Source: a bacterium | Lineage (GTDB): Bacteria > Patescibacteriota > Microgenomatia > Levybacterales > UBA12049 | Direction: 5' to 3' | DNA: 44,119 nucleotides | NCBI GenBank assembly: GCA_021784535.1 | Contig: JAJYHW010000085.1 | Location: 1-44,119, forward strand | The notes under the pieces: model-generated | What the model was told of the DNA's origin: nothing | Database searches by the model: none | What the model saw: the letters and a program-made list of their open reading frames with translations, nothing else | Translations under genes and position numbers: made by a program | Shown here: in pieces, positions 6,878 through 15,036 of the stretch | How positions within the stretch are numbered: the stretch's first letter is position 1 | Layout of the letters: every line of letters begins with the position of its first letter

Positions 6878-7588
6878 ATGGATCCAAGCATTCCTGCTGT
6901 CCAAGACACGCAAAATCAACAACCAGCGAATCAGCCGGTAAACCAGGTGCAGCCGCCTGTGACAGCAGCGCCTCCGGTACAGCAGCAGAAGACGCAGGTG
7001 TCTGTCGGCAATGTAGAAGCCGGAGCTGCTACAATGATTCAGGAAAATTCGGATGCTGATGCAGATGATGATGAGGATGAAATAAAGATTGCCCCGCAGG
7101 AAATAACAAATCAGACGGCAAATAAAAGCGCTGGAGTTGATACTCAGGAAGAAGATGTCAAACTTCAGTCAACAATTCCTGAGATAGTAGTCAGCAGTCC
7201 TGAAGTTGAAACGATTATCGAAGCGTCAGTGGATCAGGACAAGCCGGAGCTTTCAAAGGAAGTGAAGGCCGCGGGAGTGACTCATTCCGGTCCGGGAGTG
7301 ATTGTTGTTGAGCAGAGCAGTTCCGGAGTGCAAAAAATGCCTCCGATCACGTATGAACAGGCAAAAGTGGAAGAAAAAAAGACACAGCTGCATGAGGCAA
7401 GACACTGGTATCTCGCGCTGGTATTGTATCTCTGGCAGAAAATAAATCCAAAAGCCGGAGAAAAAGATAGGCAGGATGGCCAAAAGGATGCTATTCTAAC
7501 TGATCAAGCACCAACATTGTCAGCTGGGGAGCATAATAGCATAGAACAGTCTGAAGAGGTGCAAAATGAAGCGCCATCGAGGGGATAA
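6878..7588 (+). CDS. Acidic, disordered partner protein of the HerA/VirD4-like ATPase
   Basis: 236 residues, rich in Gln, Pro, Asp, Glu and Ala, with an acidic run at about 60-70 (DADADDDEDE). Most of it is predicted to be unstructured. The only ordered-looking part is about 155-195, with an amphipathic or membrane-touching helix (HWYLALVLYLWQKI). No known domain is recognised. It ends 3 nt before the ATPase gene, whose GAGGGG Shine-Dalgarno lies at the end of this gene, so the two form an operon. A role as adaptor or substrate-recruiting partner of the ATPase is a guess from position. Confidence 0.75.
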   Translation: MDPSIPAVQDTQNQQPANQPVNQVQPPVTAAPPVQQQKTQVSVGNVEAGAATMIQENSDADADDDEDEIKIAPQEITNQTANKSAGVDTQEEDVKLQSTIPEIVVSSPEVETIIEASVDQDKPELSKEVKAAGVTHSGPGVIVVEQSSSGVQKMPPITYEQAKVEEKKTQLHEARHWYLALVLYLWQKINPKAGEKDRQDGQKDAILTDQAPTLSAGEHNSIEQSEEVQNEAPSRG

Positions 7589-7591
7589 GAT

Positions 7592-9973
7592 ATGCAATTG
7601 CAAGCAATAACAACACAAAATATATTGAGTATTTTATTATCATTTTTCCTTATTATTGCAGGGATAGCAATTGTTGTTGCTGCTGGTTGGGGACTATTTT
7701 ATATTTTTGTTCTCTGGCTTCGGTATCGGGATCGTGAATCAATATCATTGAATTCTGTCCTGCTGCAGGTAACCGTGCCGCGGGAAAATGAAACAAAAAT
7801 TGATGTAGCAGAGCAGCTTTTTGAGAGCCTTTATGCACTCTATGGATCAACAAAATTTGAATATTTTAGACCGCAGCCGCATCTCTCTTTTGAAATTGTG
7901 GGATTGCCGGGAGATATCCGGTTTTATGTCAATGTCCCCGCGAAATACCGTGATTTTGTTGAAAAAGAGATTAACGGAGCCTATCCTGAAGCAGATATCT
8001 TACCGGTCAATGATCCTGCTGCCAAACAGCGCGACGGGGCGGTTATCGGAACTGAATACAATATCTTTTCTGACAACGGGAAGGTTGCCTTTATGTGGCT
8101 CAATCTGAAAAAAGCGAATTATTTACCCATAAAAGTGTATAAAGATTTACCTGTTGATCCACTCTCTTCTCTTACCTCGATTCTGGGAAAAATGCGTGAA
8201 GGCGAAGGCGCGGCGATTCAAATACTCATACAACCTGCCGGGAATAGCTGGAAAAAAGTAGGCCGCAGTTATATCGGAAGTGTTAAGAAGAATGAGTCAA
8301 ATCCGGAAAAAGCGAGTTATAAAGCTGACGCGAAAGAATTGGAGCAAATAGAGAACAAGCTGCAAAAAGCAGGATTTTATACCACAATTCGCGTGGTTGT
8401 TTGCGCTCAAACGCAAGAAGCGGCAAACGCGCATTTGAATAATATCAAGGGTGCATTTCATCAATTCAATAGCTTGAATGCTTTTAAAAAGCGCTGGCAA
8501 TTTTTTAGAGGATTATTCATGACTGATTTTATTTACCGTTATTTTCCGTTGGTCAGAGAGACGTCAATTCTTACGTCTGATGAACTGGCAACAATTTATC
8601 ATTTCCCCAATAAAAGCATTTTAACGCCGGGCATCCACTGGCTTCATGCCAAGCGCTCTGCTGCTCCTTCCAATCTCGCGACGACAGGACTCTATCTGGG
8701 AAGAAGTACGTTTCGCGGTCTTGCCCGGTCTGTTTTTGTTGAGCGTGACGACAGGCGGCGACACATGTACATTATCGGAAAGACTGGTACTGGTAAAACT
8801 GAATTTCTCAAAAGCATGATTATTCAGGATATCAATAATGGTGAGGGAGTTGCGGTTATTGATCCTCATGGAGATCTGGTAGAAGATATTTTGAAAATGA
8901 TCCCGCCCAAACGGGCTGAAGATGTGGTTCTTTTTGATCCGTCTGATTATGATCGCCCGATGGGATTTAATATGCTGGAAGCAGATACAGAGCAGCAAAA
9001 ACATTTCGCTGTCAATTCATTGATCGGTCTTATGTATAAATTGTTTGATCCGAACAAGACCGGTATTGTGGGGCCGCGCTTTGAACACGCAGTCCGTAAT
9101 GCCATGCTGACTGTTATGTACGAAAAAGGAAGTACCTTGATTGAGGTGATGCGCGTATTGACTGATCCGGCATATGTGCAGGAAGTTTTGCCAAAGGTGC
9201 AGGATCCGATTATTCGGCGATACTGGACTGATCAGATTGCTCAGACGTCAGATTTTCATAAATCCGAGGTACTTGATTATATTACTTCTAAGTTTGGCAG
9301 GTTTGTCACTAACAAAATGATCAGAAATATTATTGGGCAGTCTGACAGCGCGTTTAATTTCCGCAAAGTGATGGATGATCAAAAAATTCTGTTGATCAAT
9401 CTTTCAAAAGGTACGATTGGCGAGGAAAATTCAAATTTTTTGGGTCTGGTTCTGGTGCCAAAGATTCTCGTCGCTGCCATGTCGCGTCAGGATATGCCGA
9501 TGGATCAGCGAAAAGATTTCTTTTTATATGTTGATGAGTTTCAGAATTTTGCAACACCTGATTTTGCGCAGATTCTCTCTGAGGCTCGAAAGTATCGGCT
9601 CAATCTGATTGTTGCCAACCAGTTTATCGGACAGATGGAGGAAGAGATCAAAAATGCTATTTTTGGAAACGTAGGCACGGTTGCCTCTTTCCGAGTCGGA
9701 GTGACTGATGCAAATTATCTTGCCCATGAATTTCAGCCGATTTTTAACGAACAGGATTTAATCAATGTGGATAAGTTTAATTGCTATATGCGTACACTTG
9801 TTAGCGGAGAGCCAGTACGGCCCTTCTCTCTTGATACAACAAAAGATATTACCAGAGAAAAAGCTATGGAGAATCTGCGTGTCGCTGAGCTTGTAAAGGA
9901 ATTATCGCGGCTTAAATACGGAAAATCAGTTGCCACTGTTGAAGCAGAGATTGCTCAACGAGCAAGACTGTAA
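7592..9973 (+). CDS. HerA/VirD4-like membrane-anchored DNA-pumping ATPase
   Basis: 793 residues. One membrane segment is at about 15-40; residues 45-330 form an N-terminal region of the kind found in Patescibacteria ATPases annotated as type IV secretion DNA-binding or DUF87 proteins; the rest is a RecA-like ATPase. Walker A is IIGKTGTGKTE (about 393-403), Walker B is FFLYVDEFQNF (about 642-652), and DPHGD and VANQFIGQM match the TraD/VirD4/HerA group. It should move DNA or protein across the membrane, or serve pili or DNA uptake. No other secretion genes are visible here, so the exact role stays open. Translation starts from GAGGGG 7 nt upstream. Confidence 0.85.
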   Translation: MQLQAITTQNILSILLSFFLIIAGIAIVVAAGWGLFYIFVLWLRYRDRESISLNSVLLQVTVPRENETKIDVAEQLFESLYALYGSTKFEYFRPQPHLSFEIVGLPGDIRFYVNVPAKYRDFVEKEINGAYPEADILPVNDPAAKQRDGAVIGTEYNIFSDNGKVAFMWLNLKKANYLPIKVYKDLPVDPLSSLTSILGKMREGEGAAIQILIQPAGNSWKKVGRSYIGSVKKNESNPEKASYKADAKELEQIENKLQKAGFYTTIRVVVCAQTQEAANAHLNNIKGAFHQFNSLNAFKKRWQFFRGLFMTDFIYRYFPLVRETSILTSDELATIYHFPNKSILTPGIHWLHAKRSAAPSNLATTGLYLGRSTFRGLARSVFVERDDRRRHMYIIGKTGTGKTEFLKSMIIQDINNGEGVAVIDPHGDLVEDILKMIPPKRAEDVVLFDPSDYDRPMGFNMLEADTEQQKHFAVNSLIGLMYKLFDPNKTGIVGPRFEHAVRNAMLTVMYEKGSTLIEVMRVLTDPAYVQEVLPKVQDPIIRRYWTDQIAQTSDFHKSEVLDYITSKFGRFVTNKMIRNIIGQSDSAFNFRKVMDDQKILLINLSKGTIGEENSNFLGLVLVPKILVAAMSRQDMPMDQRKDFFLYVDEFQNFATPDFAQILSEARKYRLNLIVANQFIGQMEEEIKNAIFGNVGTVASFRVGVTDANYLAHEFQPIFNEQDLINVDKFNCYMRTLVSGEPVRPFSLDTTKDITREKAMENLRVAELVKELSRLKYGKSVATVEAEIAQRARL

Positions 9974-9981
9974 ATGCTCAT

Positions 9982-10215
9982 TCAATAGATATTCATTAGG
10001 AGGAAGAGGGTAATAAGAAATGCGGTAAATAGTGCTAAGGAAATGCTTATTTTTACCATACCTTTGAGATACTCAGGCGCCTGCAGTCCTATCTCTCTTG
10101 TCGCGTGCACAGTCCTAGTAAGATACAGCCAGCTAAAAAATACAATGATTGCTATACTCATCAGATAGCAAAGAAGGACAAGCATTTTTATATGAGTAAG
10201 CGTCAGCAACAACAT
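9982..10215 (-). CDS. Small two-helix membrane protein, unknown function
   Basis: 77 residues with two strong hydrophobic segments (about 10-32 and 53-76) and a short polar middle with TREIGLQAPEYLKG. No family is recognised. AAGGA lies 7 nt before the ATG, and the gene starts 17 nt after the stop of the PH-domain gene on the same strand, so the two form an operon. Its 3' end faces the ATPase gene with only 8 nt between them. Confidence 0.75.
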   Translation of the reverse strand: MLLLTLTHIKMLVLLCYLMSIAIIVFFSWLYLTRTVHATREIGLQAPEYLKGMVKISISLALFTAFLITLFLLMNIY

Positions 10216-10232
10216 AATTATTCCTTTCGTAT

Positions 10233-10829
10233 TTATCCGGCGCTATTGGCATTATGATGCCTGAACCAGATAGTATTTTGGATTATTTCAGCATGTGTCC
10301 CGTCCATGAGTTGCTGTGTCAGATAGGTTGCCAGCTCATGCGGAGCGCGCACGTCTTTAATAACAAATTCTTCCTGATGCGTAGGCCGGTCAAAGGTGAG
10401 AAGAACATCTCCAATGTCAAGTATTTCATTGATAATACCATTAGTCCTCATATCAATTTCAGTACAATTGACTCTATCCAGCATGACGTCATTGGCGACA
10501 TAAGAGGCGAGCGGCGTATAGCGGAGTTCAATGATTTTACGATTTGTCAATATATACATATGAAAATACCAGTCAATAAGTATTTTGGTAACCAAACTAA
10601 TTCCGATGCTTAAAAGAAGCATTGCCGTAACAAGAAGTAATGACTGAGAAACAAAAAAATCCTGAAAAAATATAAGTGCGATGGAGATAAGTAGAACAGT
10701 CAATAAGCAGGCCAAAAAAACAGGTATAATAATCACAAAAGGGTGTTGTCGCTTTACAAGAAGTAACCGTTCATCCTTAAGTGTCAGGAAAATATTCCAG
10801 TTTCCCCTAGTTATCATGCCATTTTGCAT
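10233..10829 (-). CDS. Membrane protein with bacterial PH domain
   Basis: 198 residues from the ATG at 10829, which has an ideal AAAGGAGAGC Shine-Dalgarno just upstream; an upstream ATG at 10859 has none. Two membrane segments lie at about 35-85, followed by a bacterial PH (bPH2) domain with the typical opening YILTNRKIIELRYTPL and later IDMRTNGIINEILDIGDVLL. Such proteins are membrane associated, with no established reaction. The leader before the Shine-Dalgarno is longer than for most genes here; a TATAGT at about 10862-10867 on this strand could be its -10 box. Confidence 0.85.
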   Translation of the reverse strand: MQNGMITRGNWNIFLTLKDERLLLVKRQHPFVIIIPVFLACLLTVLLISIALIFFQDFFVSQSLLLVTAMLLLSIGISLVTKILIDWYFHMYILTNRKIIELRYTPLASYVANDVMLDRVNCTEIDMRTNGIINEILDIGDVLLTFDRPTHQEEFVIKDVRAPHELATYLTQQLMDGTHAEIIQNTIWFRHHNANSAG

Positions 10830-10887
10830 AGCTCTCCTTTCAATATAACCGATGCGCAAATATACTATAGAAAAATAAGTACGTTTT

Positions 10888-10912
10888 AAGGAGATCTAGC
10901 GCAAATCTCCTT
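10888..10912. other. Stem-loop carrying AAGGAG in the gap upstream of the PH-domain gene
   Basis: AAGGAGAT (10888-10895) and ATCTCCTT (10905-10912) form a perfect 8-bp stem with a 9-nt loop, in the 173-nt gap between the protease stop and the PH-domain start. It lacks a T-run on either strand, so it is not a standard terminator. It may end the protease transcript with help or act in the PH-gene leader. Confidence 0.5.
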
Positions 10913-11002
10913 TAGGATAATCCGCAGATATGAAATTTATATGATAAAAAGATAAGAAATGCGTAAGAAGGAAAAAAAGAATTGTGTCGCTTCCCCTGAT
11001 CT

Positions 11003-11941
11003 CTATTGATGTTGTATAAGAAATGTGTCCAATTTCTGATGTAGAGTCCCTAGTGTAAGAACGATGTTTTCTACAGCAATTTCAAAAATATTTTGTTTCC
11101 GGCATACCTGTGCAAGTGCTTCTTCGTCATTGACGGAGGGAGTGATTGCTGTATTGGTATACGGGTACATAATAGAATTGGGATTACTATTGTGACCAAG
11201 ACCAAGAGAGTGGCCCATTTCATGGGCGAGTGTATGGATGAGTTCGCGCTGCGAATTGGTGATAAAAATATCTATTTGTTCGCTTGTGCCGTTTCGGATA
11301 TATTCACCTTCTTCAGGAGTTAACGATAAGACAGAGTTAAACGCACTTATTTTATTATCAAGCTGATTTATTTGTTGATTATACGTCACTGTTGATTGAT
11401 TAAGCTGATTTGCTTCATTCTGAAGCCGTGTTGCTTCCTGCTGAAGAGATTGTTGTTGAGCGACAAGATTATTATATATATTTTGCGGTGCGCCGCCTTT
11501 GCTGTTCCAGTATTGAATTTCCTGATTTAACGCGTTACTTTTTTGTTTGAATTGCGCAACTTGTTGTTCGTAGCTGGATATTTCAGGCTTGAGTGTATTT
11601 TTTTGCTGCGTGACTTGATTGTTGAGTGTATTGATTTGCGAGTTAAGCGCCTGTCTCTGATCATAGATCATATTGATTGGCATGTTTGCGTTTGGATCAT
11701 ATTTTAAAAGTACCATTCCTTTATTATTTTTCCAAGCGCTTGCTGCTTTTTTGGCATCTGTGATTAATTCTTGTTTGGTAATCCCAAATCTCGGATCAAT
11801 AGTTCCGATACGAAATGTTTTGGGTGTATCGCAGGGAGATTGATAAAAGATCTGATTTGCTTTGTCAGCAAGTATGGTCCGGTTCTGGAAACCTATGAAG
11901 AGAAGTCCAAGAATAATGAGAAAAAAGATAGTTTTTTTCAT
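11003..11941 (-). CDS. Exported matrixin-like zinc metalloprotease with coiled-coil insertion
   Basis: 312 residues. The N-terminus (MKKTIFFLIILGLLFIGF) is a signal or membrane anchor. The zinc motif HEMGHSLGLGH (240-250) is the metzincin HExxHxxGxxH site, followed by the Met-turn SIMYPY (256-261). The first half of the matrixin fold appears at about 40-92 (FRIGTIDPRFGI, AASAWKN). Between the halves, about 95-205 is a Gln/Asn-rich coiled coil with hydrophobic heptads. The protein probably cuts proteins at or outside the membrane. A leaderless-type promoter lies directly upstream. Confidence 0.88.
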   Translation of the reverse strand: MKKTIFFLIILGLLFIGFQNRTILADKANQIFYQSPCDTPKTFRIGTIDPRFGITKQELITDAKKAASAWKNNKGMVLLKYDPNANMPINMIYDQRQALNSQINTLNNQVTQQKNTLKPEISSYEQQVAQFKQKSNALNQEIQYWNSKGGAPQNIYNNLVAQQQSLQQEATRLQNEANQLNQSTVTYNQQINQLDNKISAFNSVLSLTPEEGEYIRNGTSEQIDIFITNSQRELIHTLAHEMGHSLGLGHNSNPNSIMYPYTNTAITPSVNDEEALAQVCRKQNIFEIAVENIVLTLGTLHQKLDTFLIQHQ

Positions 11942-11948
11942 TACTCAC

Positions 11949-11977
11949 ATTCTAGCCTAAGTAAGAAAAACTAGCAA
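11949..11977 (-). promoter_or_regulatory. Promoter of the metalloprotease gene (leaderless type)
   Basis: Read on the minus strand: TTGCTA (11977-11972), 17-nt spacer, TAGAAT (11954-11949), then 7 nt to the ATG at 11941. Confidence 0.75.
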
Positions 11978-11993
11978 GAAAAAGCGTAAGAGC

Positions 11994-12956
11994 TTATGTC
12001 TGTGGTAAGGTAGAGGCTGTTTTGTGAATTTTGGCAATAAAGAAACCTTCCATTGTAGCGTTTGGGAAGATTCGTTCGGTATTCTGCGTCGTGAGAAATC
12101 TTTTTTTCTTCCATGAAGGCAGACCGCTTTGTAATTGAACTCCTGGCAATGCAATTTTTTCAACAGTTAACGCATCGGGAGATTTATTAACAACCCATTC
12201 AATGACTTCTTCGTTTTCCTCAGGAGAAAGCGTGCACGATGAGTAGACAATGATTCCTCCTATCTTGGTAGCAGCAATTGCTGAACGCAGCAGATACTTT
12301 TGTAATTTGGATAATTGTTTTATTTTTTTTGTTGACCAGTCCTGATAGGTTTTTGGATCATCGCATGTGATGCGCCCTTCCATAGAACAGGGGGCATCAA
12401 CAAGTGCCCGATCAAAATATTCAGGAAGGTTCTTCCAGAATGATTCTCCAGGTAAATTTAGTACTTTTGTATTCGTTACTCCCATATGATTAAGGTTTTC
12501 CTTTAGTTTGAAAAGTCTCTTAAAGCTGAGATCATTCGCTGTCAATTCTCCTGTATTTTGCATCAGTGCGGCAATGTGAGTCGTTTTGCTTCCTGGAGCA
12601 GCTGTAAGATCAAGGACTTTTTCTTCAGGTTTTGGGTTCAATACGAGAGCAGGGATCATACTTGAGAGATTCTGAATATAGAGAAAACCTCTCTTATATT
12701 CCTTTGTTTCCGTTAATTCCCTGACCGATTTATTTTTTAGAATAAAAGCATCGGTGTACCAGTCCACTTTTTCTATTTCGAATCCTTGTTCTGTAAGTGA
12801 TGTCGTGAGTGTTTCTGAGTTTGTTTTTATTGTGTTTGTTCGGAAAGAAGGAAGCGGTTTTGTTTCAAATGCGTGTAGTAGGTGCTTGAAATCAGTATCT
12901 GTATATAACAGATGCAACCGTTCTATAAATTGTGATGGTAAATTATTACAGGTCAT
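11994..12956 (-). CDS. RsmB/Nol1/Nop2-family RNA m5C methyltransferase
   Basis: 320 residues from ATG 12956, chosen because a TATAAT box ends 6 nt upstream; an earlier ATG at 13010 would lie upstream of that promoter. It methylates cytosine C5 in rRNA or tRNA using SAM. The SAM site is DLTAAPGSKT, the two active cysteines are in DAPCSMEG (motif IV) and SSCTLSPEEN (motif VI). No N-terminal NusB-type domain is present, as in RsmF or YebU-like minimal enzymes. The exact target cytosine cannot be told from the sequence. Confidence 0.9.
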   Translation of the reverse strand: MTCNNLPSQFIERLHLLYTDTDFKHLLHAFETKPLPSFRTNTIKTNSETLTTSLTEQGFEIEKVDWYTDAFILKNKSVRELTETKEYKRGFLYIQNLSSMIPALVLNPKPEEKVLDLTAAPGSKTTHIAALMQNTGELTANDLSFKRLFKLKENLNHMGVTNTKVLNLPGESFWKNLPEYFDRALVDAPCSMEGRITCDDPKTYQDWSTKKIKQLSKLQKYLLRSAIAATKIGGIIVYSSCTLSPEENEEVIEWVVNKSPDALTVEKIALPGVQLQSGLPSWKKKRFLTTQNTERIFPNATMEGFFIAKIHKTASTLPQT

Positions 12957-12962
12957 TGAGTC

Positions 12963-12968
12963 ATTATA
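12963..12968 (-). promoter_or_regulatory. -10 box of the methyltransferase gene (leaderless type)
   Basis: TATAAT on the minus strand ends 6 nt before the ATG at 12956. No good -35 box is seen. Confidence 0.6.
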
Positions 12969-12990
12969 CAAGAAAAATTTCTTCGTTGCT

Positions 12991-13018
12991 TTGCTGAGGC
13001 ATAAAAACATGTTACAAT
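12991..13018 (+). promoter_or_regulatory. Promoter of trpS (leaderless type)
   Basis: TTGCTG (12991-12996), 16-nt spacer, TACAAT (13013-13018), 7 nt to the ATG. Confidence 0.65.
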
Positions 13019-13025
13019 ACTTGTT

Positions 13026-14066
13026 ATGAACAAGAAGCGAGTATTATCAGGAATACGTGCAACAGGGAGATTACATCTCGGGAATTATTTTGGTGCAATA
13101 AAAGGAATGCTTACGCTGCAGGATGATCCCGAATTCGAAACTTTATATATGGTCGCGGACTTGCATACATTGACGACACCGTACCAAGTAGAAGAACTTC
13201 GTCAAAACCGTCGTGAGATTATCATTGATTATTTGGCAGCAGGTCTTGATCCTGAAAAAAGTATTTTATTCCAACAATCAGCAAATCCTCATCATGCAGA
13301 ATTCGCTTTTTATCTTTCAAGTGTCGTGACAATCGCTAAAATGCAGCATCTGCCGACGTTTAAAGATAAAGTAAAGCAATATCCGCAATATGTGACAATG
13401 GCACTATTAAATTATCCTGTTCTCATGGCAGCGGATATTCTTATTTATAAAGCATCTGATGTGCCGGTTGGGATTGATCAGGAGCCGCATTTGGAAGTCG
13501 CACGTGAAATAGCACGACGTATGAATCAGGATTATGGAACTGATTTTCCTGAACCGCAAATCTTTAAGACGATAGGTGAATATGTATCTTCTCTTACAGG
13601 TGAGGGGAAAATGAGTAAGTCGGTTGAGGGGAGTTATATCAACTTGACTGATGATTTGGAGACGATTAGGAAAAAAATTGCGAAGATTCCAACAGATTCG
13701 GGTAAGGGTATTATAGATAAAGGAGTTTATATCTCGCGATCAGCTATGCCTAATAATGGAGTAGTTGCAATTGCTCCTTCTAATGGTGTTAAAAATTTAA
13801 TGGAGTTTATAGAGTTATTTAAAGGAAAAGAAAGAAGGAAAGAGCTTGATAACCAATATCAGGATGTTGGATTGCGATATAGTGAAGTTAAAAATGAATT
13901 AGCGGAAGCAATTTATCAGGAATTGCAACCAATTCAGGAAAAACGACAAGAATTGGAAAATAATCCTCAAAAAGTTGATAGTATTATCTCAGTAGGAAAT
14001 GAAAAAGCGACGGTGCTTGCATCAGAGGTCGTAAAAGAAGTTAGAGAAAAAATGGGACTTTTGTAA
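13026..14066 (+). CDS. trpS: Tryptophan--tRNA ligase
   Basis: 346 residues, normal for bacterial TrpRS. It charges tRNA-Trp. The class I signatures are present: GRLHLGNYFGA (15-24, HIGH-type) and GKMSKS (194-199). MAADILIYKASDVPVGIDQ at about 134-151 is the conserved tryptophan-binding core. The gene is divergent from the methyltransferase gene, with both promoters in a 69-nt gap. The stop is followed by a hairpin framed by two copies of GAAAAATTTTT. Confidence 0.97.
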   Translation: MNKKRVLSGIRATGRLHLGNYFGAIKGMLTLQDDPEFETLYMVADLHTLTTPYQVEELRQNRREIIIDYLAAGLDPEKSILFQQSANPHHAEFAFYLSSVVTIAKMQHLPTFKDKVKQYPQYVTMALLNYPVLMAADILIYKASDVPVGIDQEPHLEVAREIARRMNQDYGTDFPEPQIFKTIGEYVSSLTGEGKMSKSVEGSYINLTDDLETIRKKIAKIPTDSGKGIIDKGVYISRSAMPNNGVVAIAPSNGVKNLMEFIELFKGKERRKELDNQYQDVGLRYSEVKNELAEAIYQELQPIQEKRQELENNPQKVDSIISVGNEKATVLASEVVKEVREKMGLL

Positions 14067-14102
14067 TATCTTATTTAATAGGTTTCATTTATCGTACGTT
14101 AC

Positions 14103-14160
14103 GAAAAATTTTTCTCCGTTGCAAAGGTTGCAACCGAAAAATTTTTATGCCTCGCTTTGC
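14103..14160. terminator. Hairpin framed by GAAAAATTTTT copies between convergent genes
   Basis: GTTGCAA (14118-14124) and TTGCAAC (14128-14134) form a 7-bp stem with a 3-nt loop. GAAAAATTTTT lies on both sides (14103-14113 and 14136-14146), so each strand has a hairpin followed within 2 nt by an A/T run. It lies between the 3' ends of trpS and the EEP hydrolase gene and could end both transcripts. Confidence 0.5.
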
Positions 14161-14189
14161 TAATACAATAAAAGAAGTTCAGATAATTG

Positions 14190-14960
14190 CTAAATAATAA
14201 TTTCCGTTCCTAGGCCGAAGTGGTCTGAAAGATTTTCGTCTACAACTTGAAACTTTTTTGCCTTAAGATCCTTGCTGGTAAATAGGTAATCCACTGCTAA
14301 ACCCTTGGGAAAAAGCTGCTTTGCTCGATGATTGGTGGGATTTAAAGTATTTGTAATGCCGTTTTCTACGATAAGGTTTTTTGTATATGCAGAGATTTTT
14401 TGCATCAGAGGCTGCTCTGGAGTAAGATTGAAATCACCGGTTAAGACAAATGGTGGTTCTACCGACTGTAAATAATTAAGGAGTATCTCTCCCTGTTTTG
14501 TTTGATGGTGTTTTTCAATATGGTCGCCGCCCCAAGCGAAATGAGTATTGAGAAATGAAATTTGTTTGCCATTGATTGCGAGAATTAGATGTAATAGTTT
14601 TCTTCCAACATGTTCATAAGCAGTTGAATCCTTTGGAAAAGGTTTGAATGAAGAAAGAACGACCTCTTGTATCCGAATAAGTGAAAATTGTTTTTTATAA
14701 AATGTGCCGTTTGCCATATATGCTTGGGGGCTTGAAGTATACCGTTGCGTAAGAGAGAGTTCTGCGTTGTATTTTTCCTGCAATATCTTTCGTAATTCAG
14801 TAAAGGTATCCCGTTTTGAGTTTATATTTCCAGATATTGTCCCTTTCCCAGTCAACTCCTGGAGCTGAAGAATATCAAATTCATGAGAGGTGAGATAGGG
14901 GATAAGCTTATCCCAATAGTTATCTGAATTAGTATTAAGCTGGAGTAGTTTAATTGTCAT
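14190..14960 (-). CDS. Endonuclease/exonuclease/phosphatase (EEP) family protein
   Basis: 256 residues, no signal peptide. It keeps the EEP metal-site pattern: LQLNT near the start, DILQLQELTG (catalytic Glu), LNTHFAW, VLTGDFNLTP (catalytic Asp and Asn) and LSDHFGL (catalytic Asp-His). Members hydrolyse phosphodiester or phosphate bonds in DNA, RNA, lipids or nucleotides; the substrate here is not clear. It runs convergent to trpS and divergent from mutY. Confidence 0.88.
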   Translation of the reverse strand: MTIKLLQLNTNSDNYWDKLIPYLTSHEFDILQLQELTGKGTISGNINSKRDTFTELRKILQEKYNAELSLTQRYTSSPQAYMANGTFYKKQFSLIRIQEVVLSSFKPFPKDSTAYEHVGRKLLHLILAINGKQISFLNTHFAWGGDHIEKHHQTKQGEILLNYLQSVEPPFVLTGDFNLTPEQPLMQKISAYTKNLIVENGITNTLNPTNHRAKQLFPKGLAVDYLFTSKDLKAKKFQVVDENLSDHFGLGTEIII

Positions 14961-14966
14961 TTTTTA

Positions 14967-14972
14967 AGTATA
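14967..14972 (-). promoter_or_regulatory. -10 box of the EEP gene (leaderless type)
   Basis: TATACT on the minus strand, 6 nt before the ATG at 14960. Confidence 0.55.
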
Positions 14973-15023
14973 TCACTGGAAGTCTTATGATTTCTTAAGA
15001 AAGTTTTAAAGATAAATTTTTGT

Positions 15024-15029
15024 TAGAAT
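15024..15029 (+). promoter_or_regulatory. -10 box of mutY (leaderless type)
   Basis: TAGAAT, 7 nt before the ATG at 15037; -35 not clear. Confidence 0.55.
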
Positions 15030-15036
15030 ACAAAAG

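Noticed and set aside
10888..10912. Stem-loop as an intrinsic terminator
   Set aside because: A perfect stem but no T-run on either strand; listed only as a stem-loop.
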